A program made the position numbers and the translations under genes. The notes under the pieces were generated by a model. The model had not been told where the DNA came from, did not search any database, and saw only the letters and a program-made list of their open reading frames with translations. Below, one piece after another: positions 16,304 through 23,638 of a stretch of DNA of 64,000 bases; position 1 is the first letter of the stretch, and every line of letters begins with the position of its first letter. The DNA is from Lachnospiraceae bacterium. GTDB taxonomy: Bacteria > Bacillota > Clostridia > Lachnospirales > Lachnospiraceae. The stretch covers positions 90,378 through 154,377 of the forward strand of contig JAETRI010000002.1 in NCBI GenBank assembly GCA_021770245.1. Direction: 5' to 3'.

Positions 16304-16378
16304 CCTCCCAGCACTTGACAAACCCCATACACAGTAACGCCATTATAAGGCGTTTTGGGAAAAATGTCAAGTGGGAGG
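16304..16378 (+). promoter_or_regulatory. Leader hairpin covering a ribosome-binding site, with inner dyad
   Basis: CCTCCCA (16304-16310) and CTTGACA (16314-16320) pair with TGTCAAG (16365-16371) and TGGGAGG (16372-16378), leaving a 3-nt bulge. The right arm includes GGGAGG, the ribosome-binding site of the late regulator at 16388. Within the loop is a second dyad, AACGCC-7-GGCGTT (16336-16354). This could control translation of that regulator; it is also possible that TTGACA at 16315 serves as a -35 box, though no well-spaced -10 is seen. Confidence 0.55.
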
Positions 16379-16387
16379 TTTGGGAAA

Positions 16388-16978
16388 ATGGCTAATAAAG
16401 GCGCAAAGACTTATAACATTTCGGAACGGGAACTACAGGAAATGATGCGGAGGGCATCAGAGGCCGGTATAGCGGCGTACAAGAATGAGCATGAGGAAAC
16501 CACCAGGAGAAAGGCCGGACGTCTGCTGTACCGGACAAAAACTCTTCTGGAGAGATATACGCAGCTCAACGAGTACGCACAAAATTCCGTCTACACGCTG
16601 GAACGTGCGGAAGAGGTCAACGAGGGCATTGCCGATCTGGAAGTCCTGACAAAGTTCGGTATCTTTGATGATGATAAAACGCTCCACAATCTGAAACGCA
16701 GCGTGGTGACGGTCAACATGGTCATGGCCCATGTGAATACCATGCTGGAAGTGTACCGGAAAGAGTGTGAGAGTTCCGCATCCAAAGTGAAGCAGAGACA
16801 GTACAGGGTGATAGAGTACCTGTATCTCTCCGAAAACAAGCTGAACACAAAGGAGATTGCGGAGTTGGAGGGTGAGGATGTACGCACTATCCAGAATGAC
16901 GCCAAACAAGCCAGAGAGGACCTGACAGCCCTTATTTTTGGCCTTGACGGAGTGATTACCAGAATACTTAGGGAATAG
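16388..16978 (+). CDS. Late-gene regulator, sigma-like/ArpU-type
   Basis: A 196-aa protein. The N-terminal two thirds is helical; the C-terminal part (about 135-195) has a sigma region 4-like HTH, with YRVIEYLYLSENKLNTKEIA followed by LEGEDVRTIQNDAKQAREDL. ArpU/RinA-type phage proteins of this size, located just before the late operon, activate late transcription. The ATG at 16388 is preferred over 16355 because GGGAGG lies 9 bp before it. Its ribosome-binding site is inside a leader hairpin. Confidence 0.72.
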   Translation: MANKGAKTYNISERELQEMMRRASEAGIAAYKNEHEETTRRKAGRLLYRTKTLLERYTQLNEYAQNSVYTLERAEEVNEGIADLEVLTKFGIFDDDKTLHNLKRSVVTVNMVMAHVNTMLEVYRKECESSASKVKQRQYRVIEYLYLSENKLNTKEIAELEGEDVRTIQNDAKQAREDLTALIFGLDGVITRILRE

Positions 16979-17041
16979 GTGGTTTTGCCTGTCCTTGCGG
17001 CTATAAGAGAGCCACGGACATAAATTTTCGTTTTTTTTACG

Positions 17042-17070
17042 TTGACCATTCATTTCCCAGGATGTTATAG
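17042..17070 (+). promoter_or_regulatory. Promoter of a structured RNA or late leader
   Basis: TTGACC (17042-17047), a 17-bp spacer and TTATAG (17065-17070). Predicted transcription begins near 17077, exactly where a hairpin GGCAAG-ATTGA-CTTGCC (17078-17094) starts. Confidence 0.7.
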
Positions 17071-17076
17071 TGTATC

Positions 17077-17266
17077 TGGCAAGATTGACTTGCCGGCCAT
17101 TCGTAGACTGAACCGGTATTCAGGACTACGCCATGCTCATTTATCCCTTACGGACGGGGAGGCGCAAAACCTCCCCTATCCCGATAAAAGCATACGGCCT
17201 GGCATGGAAAGCTACTCCGATCATCCACAACCACCGAAAAGGGCCCGCCGCTGGTAGGCTCTTTTG
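17077..17266 (+). ncRNA. Candidate structured small RNA
   Basis: From a strong promoter to an intrinsic terminator there is no credible coding sequence. The region holds a 5' hairpin (17078-17094), a perfect 7-bp hairpin GGGGAGG/CCTCCCC with loop CGCAAAA (17156-17176), and the terminator stem at 17237-17265 ending in CTTTTG. It could be an independent RNA of about 190 nt or an attenuated leader of the late operon. I do not recognise it as a known RNA family. Confidence 0.5.
17237..17266 (+). terminator. Intrinsic terminator of the candidate RNA
   Basis: AAAAGGGCC pairs with GGCTCTTTT (one G-U pair) around a loop. It ends the candidate RNA about 45 bp before the next promoter. Confidence 0.65.
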
Positions 17267-17310
17267 CGTTTCATAAGTGCCTGTAAAGCCGATAAATACA
17301 AGGAAAATCA

Positions 17311-17339
17311 TTGAATTATGTCGGACAAAATGGTATAAT
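17311..17339 (+). promoter_or_regulatory. Promoter of the late/packaging operon
   Basis: TTGAAT (17311-17316) and a perfect TATAAT (17334-17339) at 17-bp spacing. It precedes the RHH gene at 17374 and would serve the genes before terminase. Confidence 0.7.
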
Positions 17340-17373
17340 ATTGTTAGGGCAACAGTGGAAGGGAGGCGGTCAT

Positions 17374-17574
17374 GTGGAAGTCAAGAGAGGGCGCCCCACA
17401 AAGAATCCGAAGCAGAGCAAGATATCTGTCCGGATAGACGCAGAGTGTGAAGCGATACTGAACCAGTATTGCCAGGAAACCGGGAAAGACCGGGCGGACG
17501 CTGTAAGAGACGGAATCCGCAGACTGAAAAAGCGCAGGCCCAGGAGTGGCCGAAAGGAGAATGAGCATGAGTGA
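17374..17574 (+). CDS. Ribbon-helix-helix (CopG-like) DNA-binding protein
   Basis: A 66-aa basic protein with an RHH pattern: beta strand KISVRIDAE, helix CEAILNQYCQETG and helix RADAVRDGIRRL. RHH proteins bind DNA as dimers through the strand. The GTG at 17374 follows GGGAGG at 7-bp spacing; an in-frame TTG further upstream lies in the -35 box and is rejected. As first gene of its unit it may autoregulate. It overlaps the next gene by 8 bp. Confidence 0.75.
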   Translation: MEVKRGRPTKNPKQSKISVRIDAECEAILNQYCQETGKDRADAVRDGIRRLKKRRPRSGRKENEHE

Positions 17575-18088
17575 AGTAATGAGCGGCGAGTTGTCAAAGG
17601 TGGCAGACGGTAGGAGGATTTGTTTGCTTGACCTGAATTATACCCTGGTCGGAAACCAACAGGAAACCCGTATGCTGCGGCCCTTTACAAAGCGGATGCA
17701 GTACGAGGAATACCGGAGGGATTTAATCGAGGCGGTCAGGGGCGATTACGTTATCATCATAACGGCCAGACCGGACTACCAGATGAAAGCCACCATGGAG
17801 AATATTCTCCGCAAGACCGGCTGGCAGCCAGAGGAATATTATTTCAACGACTTCAACGCTGAACCGCCCGTATTTAAGGAGTCGGCACTGGAAAGGTTCG
17901 TGTTTCCGAAACACGGCACGAATCCGATTCAGTTCTATGCGGTAGAGAGCAATCCCAGGACAAGAGCCATGTACGGCAGGCACGGGATTGAGGCGGCTCC
18001 CTATGATAAGTTCATAAAGAGTGCGGACAGCTACCACGAGATAAAGCAGAAAGAGCCGGAACCGGAGCAGTTATCCCTCTTTGGTTGA
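17567..18088 (+). CDS. HAD-like phosphatase-fold protein
   Basis: A 173-aa protein with the HAD layout: motif I as LLDLNYTLVGN (Asp then Asn instead of the usual DxD), motif II as IIITARP, and a later FYAVESNPRTRAMY region in the motif IV position. HAD enzymes form a phospho-aspartate on the first Asp. Replacement of the second acidic residue by Asn may change or weaken phosphatase activity. Phage HAD proteins may trim nucleotides or DNA ends. The ATG at 17567 has better spacing to AAAGGAG than the one at 17561. Confidence 0.7.
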   Translation: MSEVMSGELSKVADGRRICLLDLNYTLVGNQQETRMLRPFTKRMQYEEYRRDLIEAVRGDYVIIITARPDYQMKATMENILRKTGWQPEEYYFNDFNAEPPVFKESALERFVFPKHGTNPIQFYAVESNPRTRAMYGRHGIEAAPYDKFIKSADSYHEIKQKEPEPEQLSLFG

Positions 18089-18122
18089 GGGGGAGCGGAC
18101 CGGCCGCAACACAGATAAGAAA

Positions 18123-18152
18123 GCAGCGTATTTGCGGATGCGCTGTTTTTTT
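18123..18152 (+). terminator. Intrinsic terminator
   Basis: CAGCG (18124-18128) and CGCTG (18141-18145) form a stem followed by TTTTTTT. It separates the RHH/HAD pair from the ParB-domain cluster. Confidence 0.75.
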
Positions 18153-18183
18153 ATGCCAAAATTGAGAAAGCGAGGGAAAAGGC

Positions 18184-18819
18184 ATGGAAAGTAAGGTTAT
18201 GAGGCTGGCAGATATCAAACCTGCAGAATACAATCCGAGAGTGCGCCTGACGGAAGTGGATCACGAATATAAGGCGTTGAAAGCCAGCATTGACGAGTTC
18301 GGTCTGGTGGTTCCTCTGATTGTGAACGAAAGAACCGGCACCCTGGTAAGCGGACACCAGCGGCTAAACGTCATGCTGGCGGAGGGTGTGGAGGAAACGG
18401 AGGTTGTTATCGTTGACATGGAGCCGGAGAGGGAAAAGGCCCTCTGTATCGCCCTGAACAAGATCAGCGGCCAGTGGGATTACGGAGCCCTGGCGGATAT
18501 CCTGGAAGAGCTAAGGGATTCGCCGGTTGATATCCTGGCAACGGGATTCTCTGATGATGAAATTGCCGATCTGCTGGGAGAACTCCAGGAGGAAATCGGA
18601 GGCGGGGAGACGCCGGATGTGGAGAGCGTGGGAAAGAAAGAGGATACAAAAGAGGGCGTGCCCTGTATCGTGGGCGAGTACACGTTCCGGATTCCCAACG
18701 GCCCGTACAAGGACATGATGGCAGACGTCCGGGAAAAGGTAGGCTTTTCAAAGGAGAAAGTAGAGGCAGAGCTGAAAAGGAGGCTGTTTGGGAATGGAAA
18801 TCAGGAAAATACAGATTGA
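18184..18819 (+). CDS. ParB N-domain protein 1
   Basis: A 211-aa protein. Residues 5-90 form a ParB/Srx-type domain: KPAEYNPRVRL, FGLVVPLIVNERTG, then the hallmark LVSGHQRLNVMLAEG. In this superfamily the GHQR motif belongs to a nucleotide-binding or hydrolysing site. The C-terminal half is acidic and ends with IPNGPYKDMMADVREK, similar to the end of the next protein. No HTH as in true chromosomal ParB is visible. It is the first of three consecutive genes with this domain ahead of the terminase. Confidence 0.85.
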   Translation: MESKVMRLADIKPAEYNPRVRLTEVDHEYKALKASIDEFGLVVPLIVNERTGTLVSGHQRLNVMLAEGVEETEVVIVDMEPEREKALCIALNKISGQWDYGALADILEELRDSPVDILATGFSDDEIADLLGELQEEIGGGETPDVESVGKKEDTKEGVPCIVGEYTFRIPNGPYKDMMADVREKVGFSKEKVEAELKRRLFGNGNQENTD

Positions 18820-19417
18820 GGATATCCGGGAAAGTGAGTTCAATCCCCGTGTGCGGCTGGAAAAAGGATCGCCGGAGTATGAGCAGATAGAGGCGAGCAT
18901 CCGGGAATTTGGATTCATTGAGCCCCTGGTTGTCAATGAACACAATATGCGCCTGGTCGGAGGGCACCAGAGATTGCAGGTGCTAAAGGATACGGGTGCT
19001 GCAGAAGTGGAGTGCGTCATGATAAACGAGCCGGACGAGGACAGGGAAAAGGTTCTCTGCCTGGCCCTGAATAAGATCAAAGGCGATTGGGATATGGAAA
19101 AGCTGGCCGCACTCCTGGGGGATGATGATATATCCGTCTTTCCTACCGGATTCATGGACGGGGAGGTTGACCTGGATAAATACCTGGAAAGCGCCACGGA
19201 TGATTTCGTGGGCGGCGGTGATGATGCGGATGCAGAGGCAGGCCAGGAGACGGACGGCGATATGCGGGATGTAAGTACGGTGATAAAGATAGGCAGCTAT
19301 TCCTTTACCGTAAAGGCCCCGGAATATTATGCGCTCCTGGAGGATATCAGGGACAAGGGCATATTCGAGCCGGCCGAAATCAAAGAAGAGTTGCAAAGGA
19401 GGATTCTAAGTGATTAA
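18794..19417 (+). CDS. ParB N-domain protein 2
   Basis: A 207-aa paralogue of the previous gene with SEFNPRVRLEKG, FGFIEPLVVNEHN and LVGGHQRLQVLKDTG, an acidic linker, and a closing segment (FTVKAPEYYALLEDIRDKG) matching its neighbour's end. The two probably arose by tandem duplication. The ATG at 18794 follows GGAGG at 10 bp; a TTG at 18788 is possible. Overlaps the first paralogue by 26 bp and the next gene by 8 bp. Confidence 0.85.
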   Translation: MEIRKIQIEDIRESEFNPRVRLEKGSPEYEQIEASIREFGFIEPLVVNEHNMRLVGGHQRLQVLKDTGAAEVECVMINEPDEDREKVLCLALNKIKGDWDMEKLAALLGDDDISVFPTGFMDGEVDLDKYLESATDDFVGGGDDADAEAGQETDGDMRDVSTVIKIGSYSFTVKAPEYYALLEDIRDKGIFEPAEIKEELQRRILSD

Positions 19418-20969
19418 GTTAGTACCGATAAAGGAAATACAGGCGTCAGAGTACAATCCACGCCGGAATGATGAAAAGAGGCTGGCACTGACGGAGCTCT
19501 CCCTGAAAAAGCTGGGATTTCTTCTCCCGGTATATGCGGATACCAGCGGGGAGATATTATCCGGGCACCAGCGTTGTCTTGTAGCGGCCCGTATGGGCTA
19601 TACACGGGTTCCCGTGGAGTATGTGGATATAGTAGACCTTAATGAAAGAAAAACCGTCAATATCCTGTTTAACAGGGCCACAAACGACCTCCATAAACAG
19701 GATACTTGCGGGAAGATTAAAAACCGGCTTTACAATATGGATATCGAGGGCATAAGCGCAGGGCTCCCGGACATTGAGCCGGACAGCGAGGCGGCTTTTC
19801 CCTGTATGCACACCCGGAGGGTGGATACCGTGGAGCTGGCAAAGAAGAACCACCGGGAATTTGACGGGCACATGAAAGCCCTGGCTAAGACGCTGGAAAA
19901 CCGGTTCGGTGTGGTGATGCCGATTGTGGTAGATCAGGATATGGCCGTGGTGAACGGCATAGGGAGATTGCAGGTGGCGGCGGAGGCGAAGCGCCGATTC
20001 GTGAAGTGCGTACAGGTATCAGGAGCGCAGAGGGAGCTTGCGGCGGCCATGCTCAATCTCCTGTCTATGGATTTCTCCATGGAGTCCAGCTATGCGGATG
20101 TGCTGCGGTATAACAGTTTCATGCGGGAAAGGAATACCAGGGAGACGGACACCGAGGGAAACTGCGCTTTGGGTGACGGCTTTTTCAAAGGTCTTTTCCC
20201 CAACAACAACGGCAGGGATTTCTTCAAGTTGGAGGGGGATACCCTGGCGGCATGGGTACGCAAGTATGGAGACAAGATCGTTGACTTTGGGGCTGGAAAG
20301 CTGAACAATACACGGACGTTGAGGGAGGCCGGTTTGTTTGTATCAGCTTTTGAGCCTTATTTTGTTACCACGGGGGATCAGGTGCATAAGGAGAAGAGTA
20401 TCGAGATTGCCCGGAAGTTCCTGGATGAAGTGGAAAGCGGGGTGGAGTATATGTCCGTGTTCATTTCCAGCGTGTTCAATTCCGTGCCGTTCATGGCGGA
20501 CCGTATCATGATTGCCAGGATAGCGGCGGCCTTGTGTGCGCCGAAAGGAAAGGCGGTCTGCTGGTGCCAGAGCAACCAGTCACAGCAGTTCGTCCTGACA
20601 AAGAAGCACAGCGTTACCAATAACGCCCGCCTGACATTCGATCTGGACTATGAGCCAAATACTATCCTGGGGGATATATCGAAACATCCAAAAGTGCAGA
20701 AAGGGCACACCCAGGAGGAATTGCGGGATATCTTCGGCCGGAGCTTTAAGAGCATTGACCGTGTAGATATGATATGCCGCTTTTGGTATTTGGAGGCGAG
20801 CCGCCCGGTGATAGACCTGGAAAAGCTGGGGGAGGCTCTGGATTTTGAATTTGAGCTCCCGTACCCGGACGGTACGACAATGGGCCTGTCGCAGAGGGCG
20901 AGGGCGGCATTTGGAAAGAGGCTGGGAGCCGAGATTCCGAAAAAGGAGGGCAAGGACAGTGGGGATTAG
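19410..20969 (+). CDS. Double ParB-domain protein with Rossmann-like C-terminal part
   Basis: A 519-aa multidomain protein. Residues 1-95 are a ParB-type domain (ASEYNPRRNDEKR, ILSGHQRCLVAARMG). Residues ~140-215 look like a second, diverged one (VMPIVVDQDMAVVNGIGRLQ, lacking GHQR). From ~275 the sequence KIVDFGAGKLNNTRTLREAG followed by VSAFEPYF resembles motif I and the acidic loop of AdoMet-dependent methyltransferases. No NPPY/DPPY catalytic motif is visible. The gene is followed directly by a small methyltransferase. Possible roles are DNA modification, packaging or partition; none is shown by sequence alone. Confidence 0.75.
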   Translation: MIKLVPIKEIQASEYNPRRNDEKRLALTELSLKKLGFLLPVYADTSGEILSGHQRCLVAARMGYTRVPVEYVDIVDLNERKTVNILFNRATNDLHKQDTCGKIKNRLYNMDIEGISAGLPDIEPDSEAAFPCMHTRRVDTVELAKKNHREFDGHMKALAKTLENRFGVVMPIVVDQDMAVVNGIGRLQVAAEAKRRFVKCVQVSGAQRELAAAMLNLLSMDFSMESSYADVLRYNSFMRERNTRETDTEGNCALGDGFFKGLFPNNNGRDFFKLEGDTLAAWVRKYGDKIVDFGAGKLNNTRTLREAGLFVSAFEPYFVTTGDQVHKEKSIEIARKFLDEVESGVEYMSVFISSVFNSVPFMADRIMIARIAAALCAPKGKAVCWCQSNQSQQFVLTKKHSVTNNARLTFDLDYEPNTILGDISKHPKVQKGHTQEELRDIFGRSFKSIDRVDMICRFWYLEASRPVIDLEKLGEALDFEFELPYPDGTTMGLSQRARAAFGKRLGAEIPKKEGKDSGD

Positions 20970-21684
20970 ACAGGATAACGGGGTGGATAACGTTACCCCA
21001 AAGGATAAATGGGAATTTGACAGCGAGGTTGCCAGGTGCTTTGCGGATATGCTGGAAAGAAGCATACCGGACTATAAAAGCATGAGGGGCCTCATATATG
21101 AGCTGGGGGAGAAGTTCATCACCCCTGGAACGTGGATCACGGATATCGGATGTTCAACCGGCCTTGCGGTGGAGCCGTTCTACAGAAAGCACCAGGGCGA
21201 TAATCGGTATTTCCTCTGCGACAACTCGGAGGCCATGCTGGAAGTATGCAGGGAGAAGTTCAGAGAGGGGATAGAAAGCGGGCATGTGGAGATAGAGCCG
21301 GGCAATTTCTATGACAAGATGATACCGGAGAACCAGAGCCTCATACTGTCGGTGCTGTCAATGCAGTTTATGCCGACCGCATACAGGCAGCGGATGATAA
21401 ACGATATCTACAGAGCCTTGAATCCCGGAGGGGCTTTTCTTTTTGTCGAGAAGATAATCGCAGACGAGGGCACGGACGATCTGGAAGTGGAGCTCTACTA
21501 CCGGATGAAGCGCATGAACGGGTACTCGGATGAAAAGATTATGCAGAAACGTAGGAGCCTTGAAAACGTATTATCCCCACTCAAAGCGGAGTGGAATGTG
21601 GATATGCTGCATGAGGCGGGGTTCGGCAAGGTGGATATGTTCTGGCGGTGCCTGAATTTCTGTGGGTGGGTTGCCATAAAATAG
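20959..21684 (+). CDS. Class I AdoMet-dependent methyltransferase
   Basis: A 241-aa protein with motif I WITDIGCSTGLAVEPF, an acidic residue at the end of strand 2 (YFLCDNSEAM), motif IV-like LILSVLSMQFMP and LNPGGAFLFVEKI. The layout resembles CmoA-like and other small-molecule or tRNA methyltransferases more than DNA methylases. The GTG at 20959 follows AAAGGAGGG at 8 bp and overlaps the preceding gene by 11 bp. It is the last gene before the terminase small subunit. Substrate unknown. Confidence 0.82.
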   Translation: MGIRQDNGVDNVTPKDKWEFDSEVARCFADMLERSIPDYKSMRGLIYELGEKFITPGTWITDIGCSTGLAVEPFYRKHQGDNRYFLCDNSEAMLEVCREKFREGIESGHVEIEPGNFYDKMIPENQSLILSVLSMQFMPTAYRQRMINDIYRALNPGGAFLFVEKIIADEGTDDLEVELYYRMKRMNGYSDEKIMQKRRSLENVLSPLKAEWNVDMLHEAGFGKVDMFWRCLNFCGWVAIK

Positions 21685-21716
21685 GCAGATCACCAGCGGA
21701 AAGGAGGTAGGCAGAT

Positions 21717-22247
21717 ATGTCAAAGGACAATGACAGAGAAGCATGGGAACGCCAGCCCGGAGAGAGCGGCCCCGCCTTTGAAGCCTTTGCTGCCTACCGT
21801 GACATGGGGGAGAAGAGGACAATTTCAGCGGTTGCGAGACAGTTGAATAAAAGTGGTACTCTTTGCCACCGTTGGAAGTTGAAGTATGACTGGCGGGCCA
21901 GGGCGGACGCTTATGATGCCAGCATAGCGGAAGAGGCCAGAAAACAGGCGGTTTCCGAGCGGAAAAAGATGCAAGACCGCCACATCAAAATGTCGTTGCA
22001 ATTACAGAAAAAAGCTATGGAGGCGCTGGAAAAGATTAAACCGGAGGAAATGACGCCAAAAGATGTGAAAGAATTTCTCCGGCTGGCAACGGAGCTTGAA
22101 CGTATGAACCGGGAAGAAAGCATACAGCAGCAGACCTTACAGCTACGGCGTGAAGAGTTCGAGTATAAAAAGGAGCGTGATTCAGGAACCAACAAAGAGG
22201 TTGAGGATTTGGAGGAGGTAGAGGCTGATGTATACGGTGAAGAATAG
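21717..22247 (+). CDS. Terminase small subunit
   Basis: A 176-aa protein with an N-terminal HTH-like segment (KRTISAVARQLNKSGTLCHR, then WKLKYDWRARADAYD), a long charged helical middle and a short acidic tail that would contact the large subunit. Small terminase subunits recognise the pac/cos site and start packaging. It overlaps the large-subunit gene by 20 bp and follows AAAGGAGG. Confidence 0.85.
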   Translation: MSKDNDREAWERQPGESGPAFEAFAAYRDMGEKRTISAVARQLNKSGTLCHRWKLKYDWRARADAYDASIAEEARKQAVSERKKMQDRHIKMSLQLQKKAMEALEKIKPEEMTPKDVKEFLRLATELERMNREESIQQQTLQLRREEFEYKKERDSGTNKEVEDLEEVEADVYGEE

Positions 22248-23634
22248 CCAGGACGGAAAGCCTCTCAAAAAGCGAAAGACAATCAATTTCCGGTTTGGGG
22301 ATAAGCACAAAGAATACATCCGGGCCTGCCGGTATTGCACATTCAACATCCTGGAGGGGGCGGTTCGTTCCGGAAAGACGATTGATAATGTGTTTGCCTT
22401 TGCTCATGAGCTCATGACAACGCCCGATAAGTTCCACCTGGCAACGGGCTCCACCATAGCGAACGCAAAACTGAATATCGGTGACGCCAACGGTTTCGGC
22501 CTGGAATATATCTTCCGTGGTCAGTGCCGGTGGGGGAAATATAAGGACAATGACTGTCTGCGGATAAGAGGCCCATACACGGGAGGCCGGGAGCGGATAG
22601 TCATTTTTGCTGGCGGCTCCAAAGCGGACAGTTTTAAGAAAATCCGTGGTAACTCTTACGGCATGTGGATAGCCACGGAGATAAACCTGCACCACGATAA
22701 CACCATAAAGGAGGCGTTCAACCGTCAGCTTGCGGCAAAGCGCAGAAAGATATTCTGGGATTTGAACCCGTCACACCCAAAGGCTCCGATCTATACGGAG
22801 TATATCGACAAGTACGCCGAAAAAGCGGAAAAGGGAGAACTGAAAGGCGGATTCAACTACCAGGCTATGACAATCTTCGATAACATCACCATTACCGAGG
22901 AACGTCTGGAGGAAATCATAAGTCAGTACGATATGGCGAGTATCTGGTACCTGCGGGATATCCTGGGGAAAAGGAGTATTGCAGAGGGGCTTGTATATCC
23001 AAAGCTGGCGGCGTCAATCACCGCAAAAGACGGGAAATTCTTTATAAAGCGTGAGGACGTCCAGAAGATGAACAAGAGAGGCGAACTTCTGGAAATCAAT
23101 GTAGGCGTTGACTTTGGGGGTAATGGCTCCGGCCATGCCTTTGTTGCAACGGCTCCTACGCTGGGATATGAAAAACTGATTGCTCTTGCGTCTGAATGGC
23201 ATGACGCCACGGACACGGACCCGGCAGACCTGGCAAGGATGTTTCTGGATTTTGTACGGATGATTCTAAGCCTGTATGGGTACATCACCAATATTTACTG
23301 CGATTCTGCAGAACAGGTTCTCATAAGGGGGCTTGAATCCGCACTCGTGGAGAATGAGCTGGGAAACTTGCGGCCCAGGGACGCATTAAAGAGACAGATC
23401 ACAGACCGGATTTTTACCCTGACAACGCTCACGGCAAAAGACCGGTTTCTTTATACGGAGGATTGCGAGACGCTTACATCAGCTATCAGTATGGCGGTCT
23501 GGAATCCGAAGAATACAGAGCTGGAACGTCTGGACGATGGCACCAGTGACATAGATTCGCTTGACGCTTTTGAGTATTCGTATGAGCGAGACTATAAGAA
23601 ATATATCAAGAAGAAAACGGACAGGAGGCGATAA
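22228..23634 (+). CDS. Terminase large subunit
   Basis: A 468-aa DNA-packaging motor. The ATPase domain has Walker A EGAVRSGKT at residues 43-51 and a coupling-type motif near IFWDLNPSHPKAP. The nuclease domain begins with VGVDFGGNGSGHAF, where the Asp is a predicted metal ligand, and continues to IYCDSAEQ. This resembles PBSX/Terminase_3-type large subunits. It pumps DNA into the prohead through the portal and cuts concatemers. It overlaps the small subunit by 20 bp. Confidence 0.95.
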   Translation: MYTVKNSQDGKPLKKRKTINFRFGDKHKEYIRACRYCTFNILEGAVRSGKTIDNVFAFAHELMTTPDKFHLATGSTIANAKLNIGDANGFGLEYIFRGQCRWGKYKDNDCLRIRGPYTGGRERIVIFAGGSKADSFKKIRGNSYGMWIATEINLHHDNTIKEAFNRQLAAKRRKIFWDLNPSHPKAPIYTEYIDKYAEKAEKGELKGGFNYQAMTIFDNITITEERLEEIISQYDMASIWYLRDILGKRSIAEGLVYPKLAASITAKDGKFFIKREDVQKMNKRGELLEINVGVDFGGNGSGHAFVATAPTLGYEKLIALASEWHDATDTDPADLARMFLDFVRMILSLYGYITNIYCDSAEQVLIRGLESALVENELGNLRPRDALKRQITDRIFTLTTLTAKDRFLYTEDCETLTSAISMAVWNPKNTELERLDDGTSDIDSLDAFEYSYERDYKKYIKKKTDRRR

Positions 23635-23638
23635 GCAC

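Noticed and set aside
17042..17257. 71-aa plus-strand ORF
   Set aside because: Begins within the -35 box of a strong promoter and runs through hairpins; treated as RNA-coding region.
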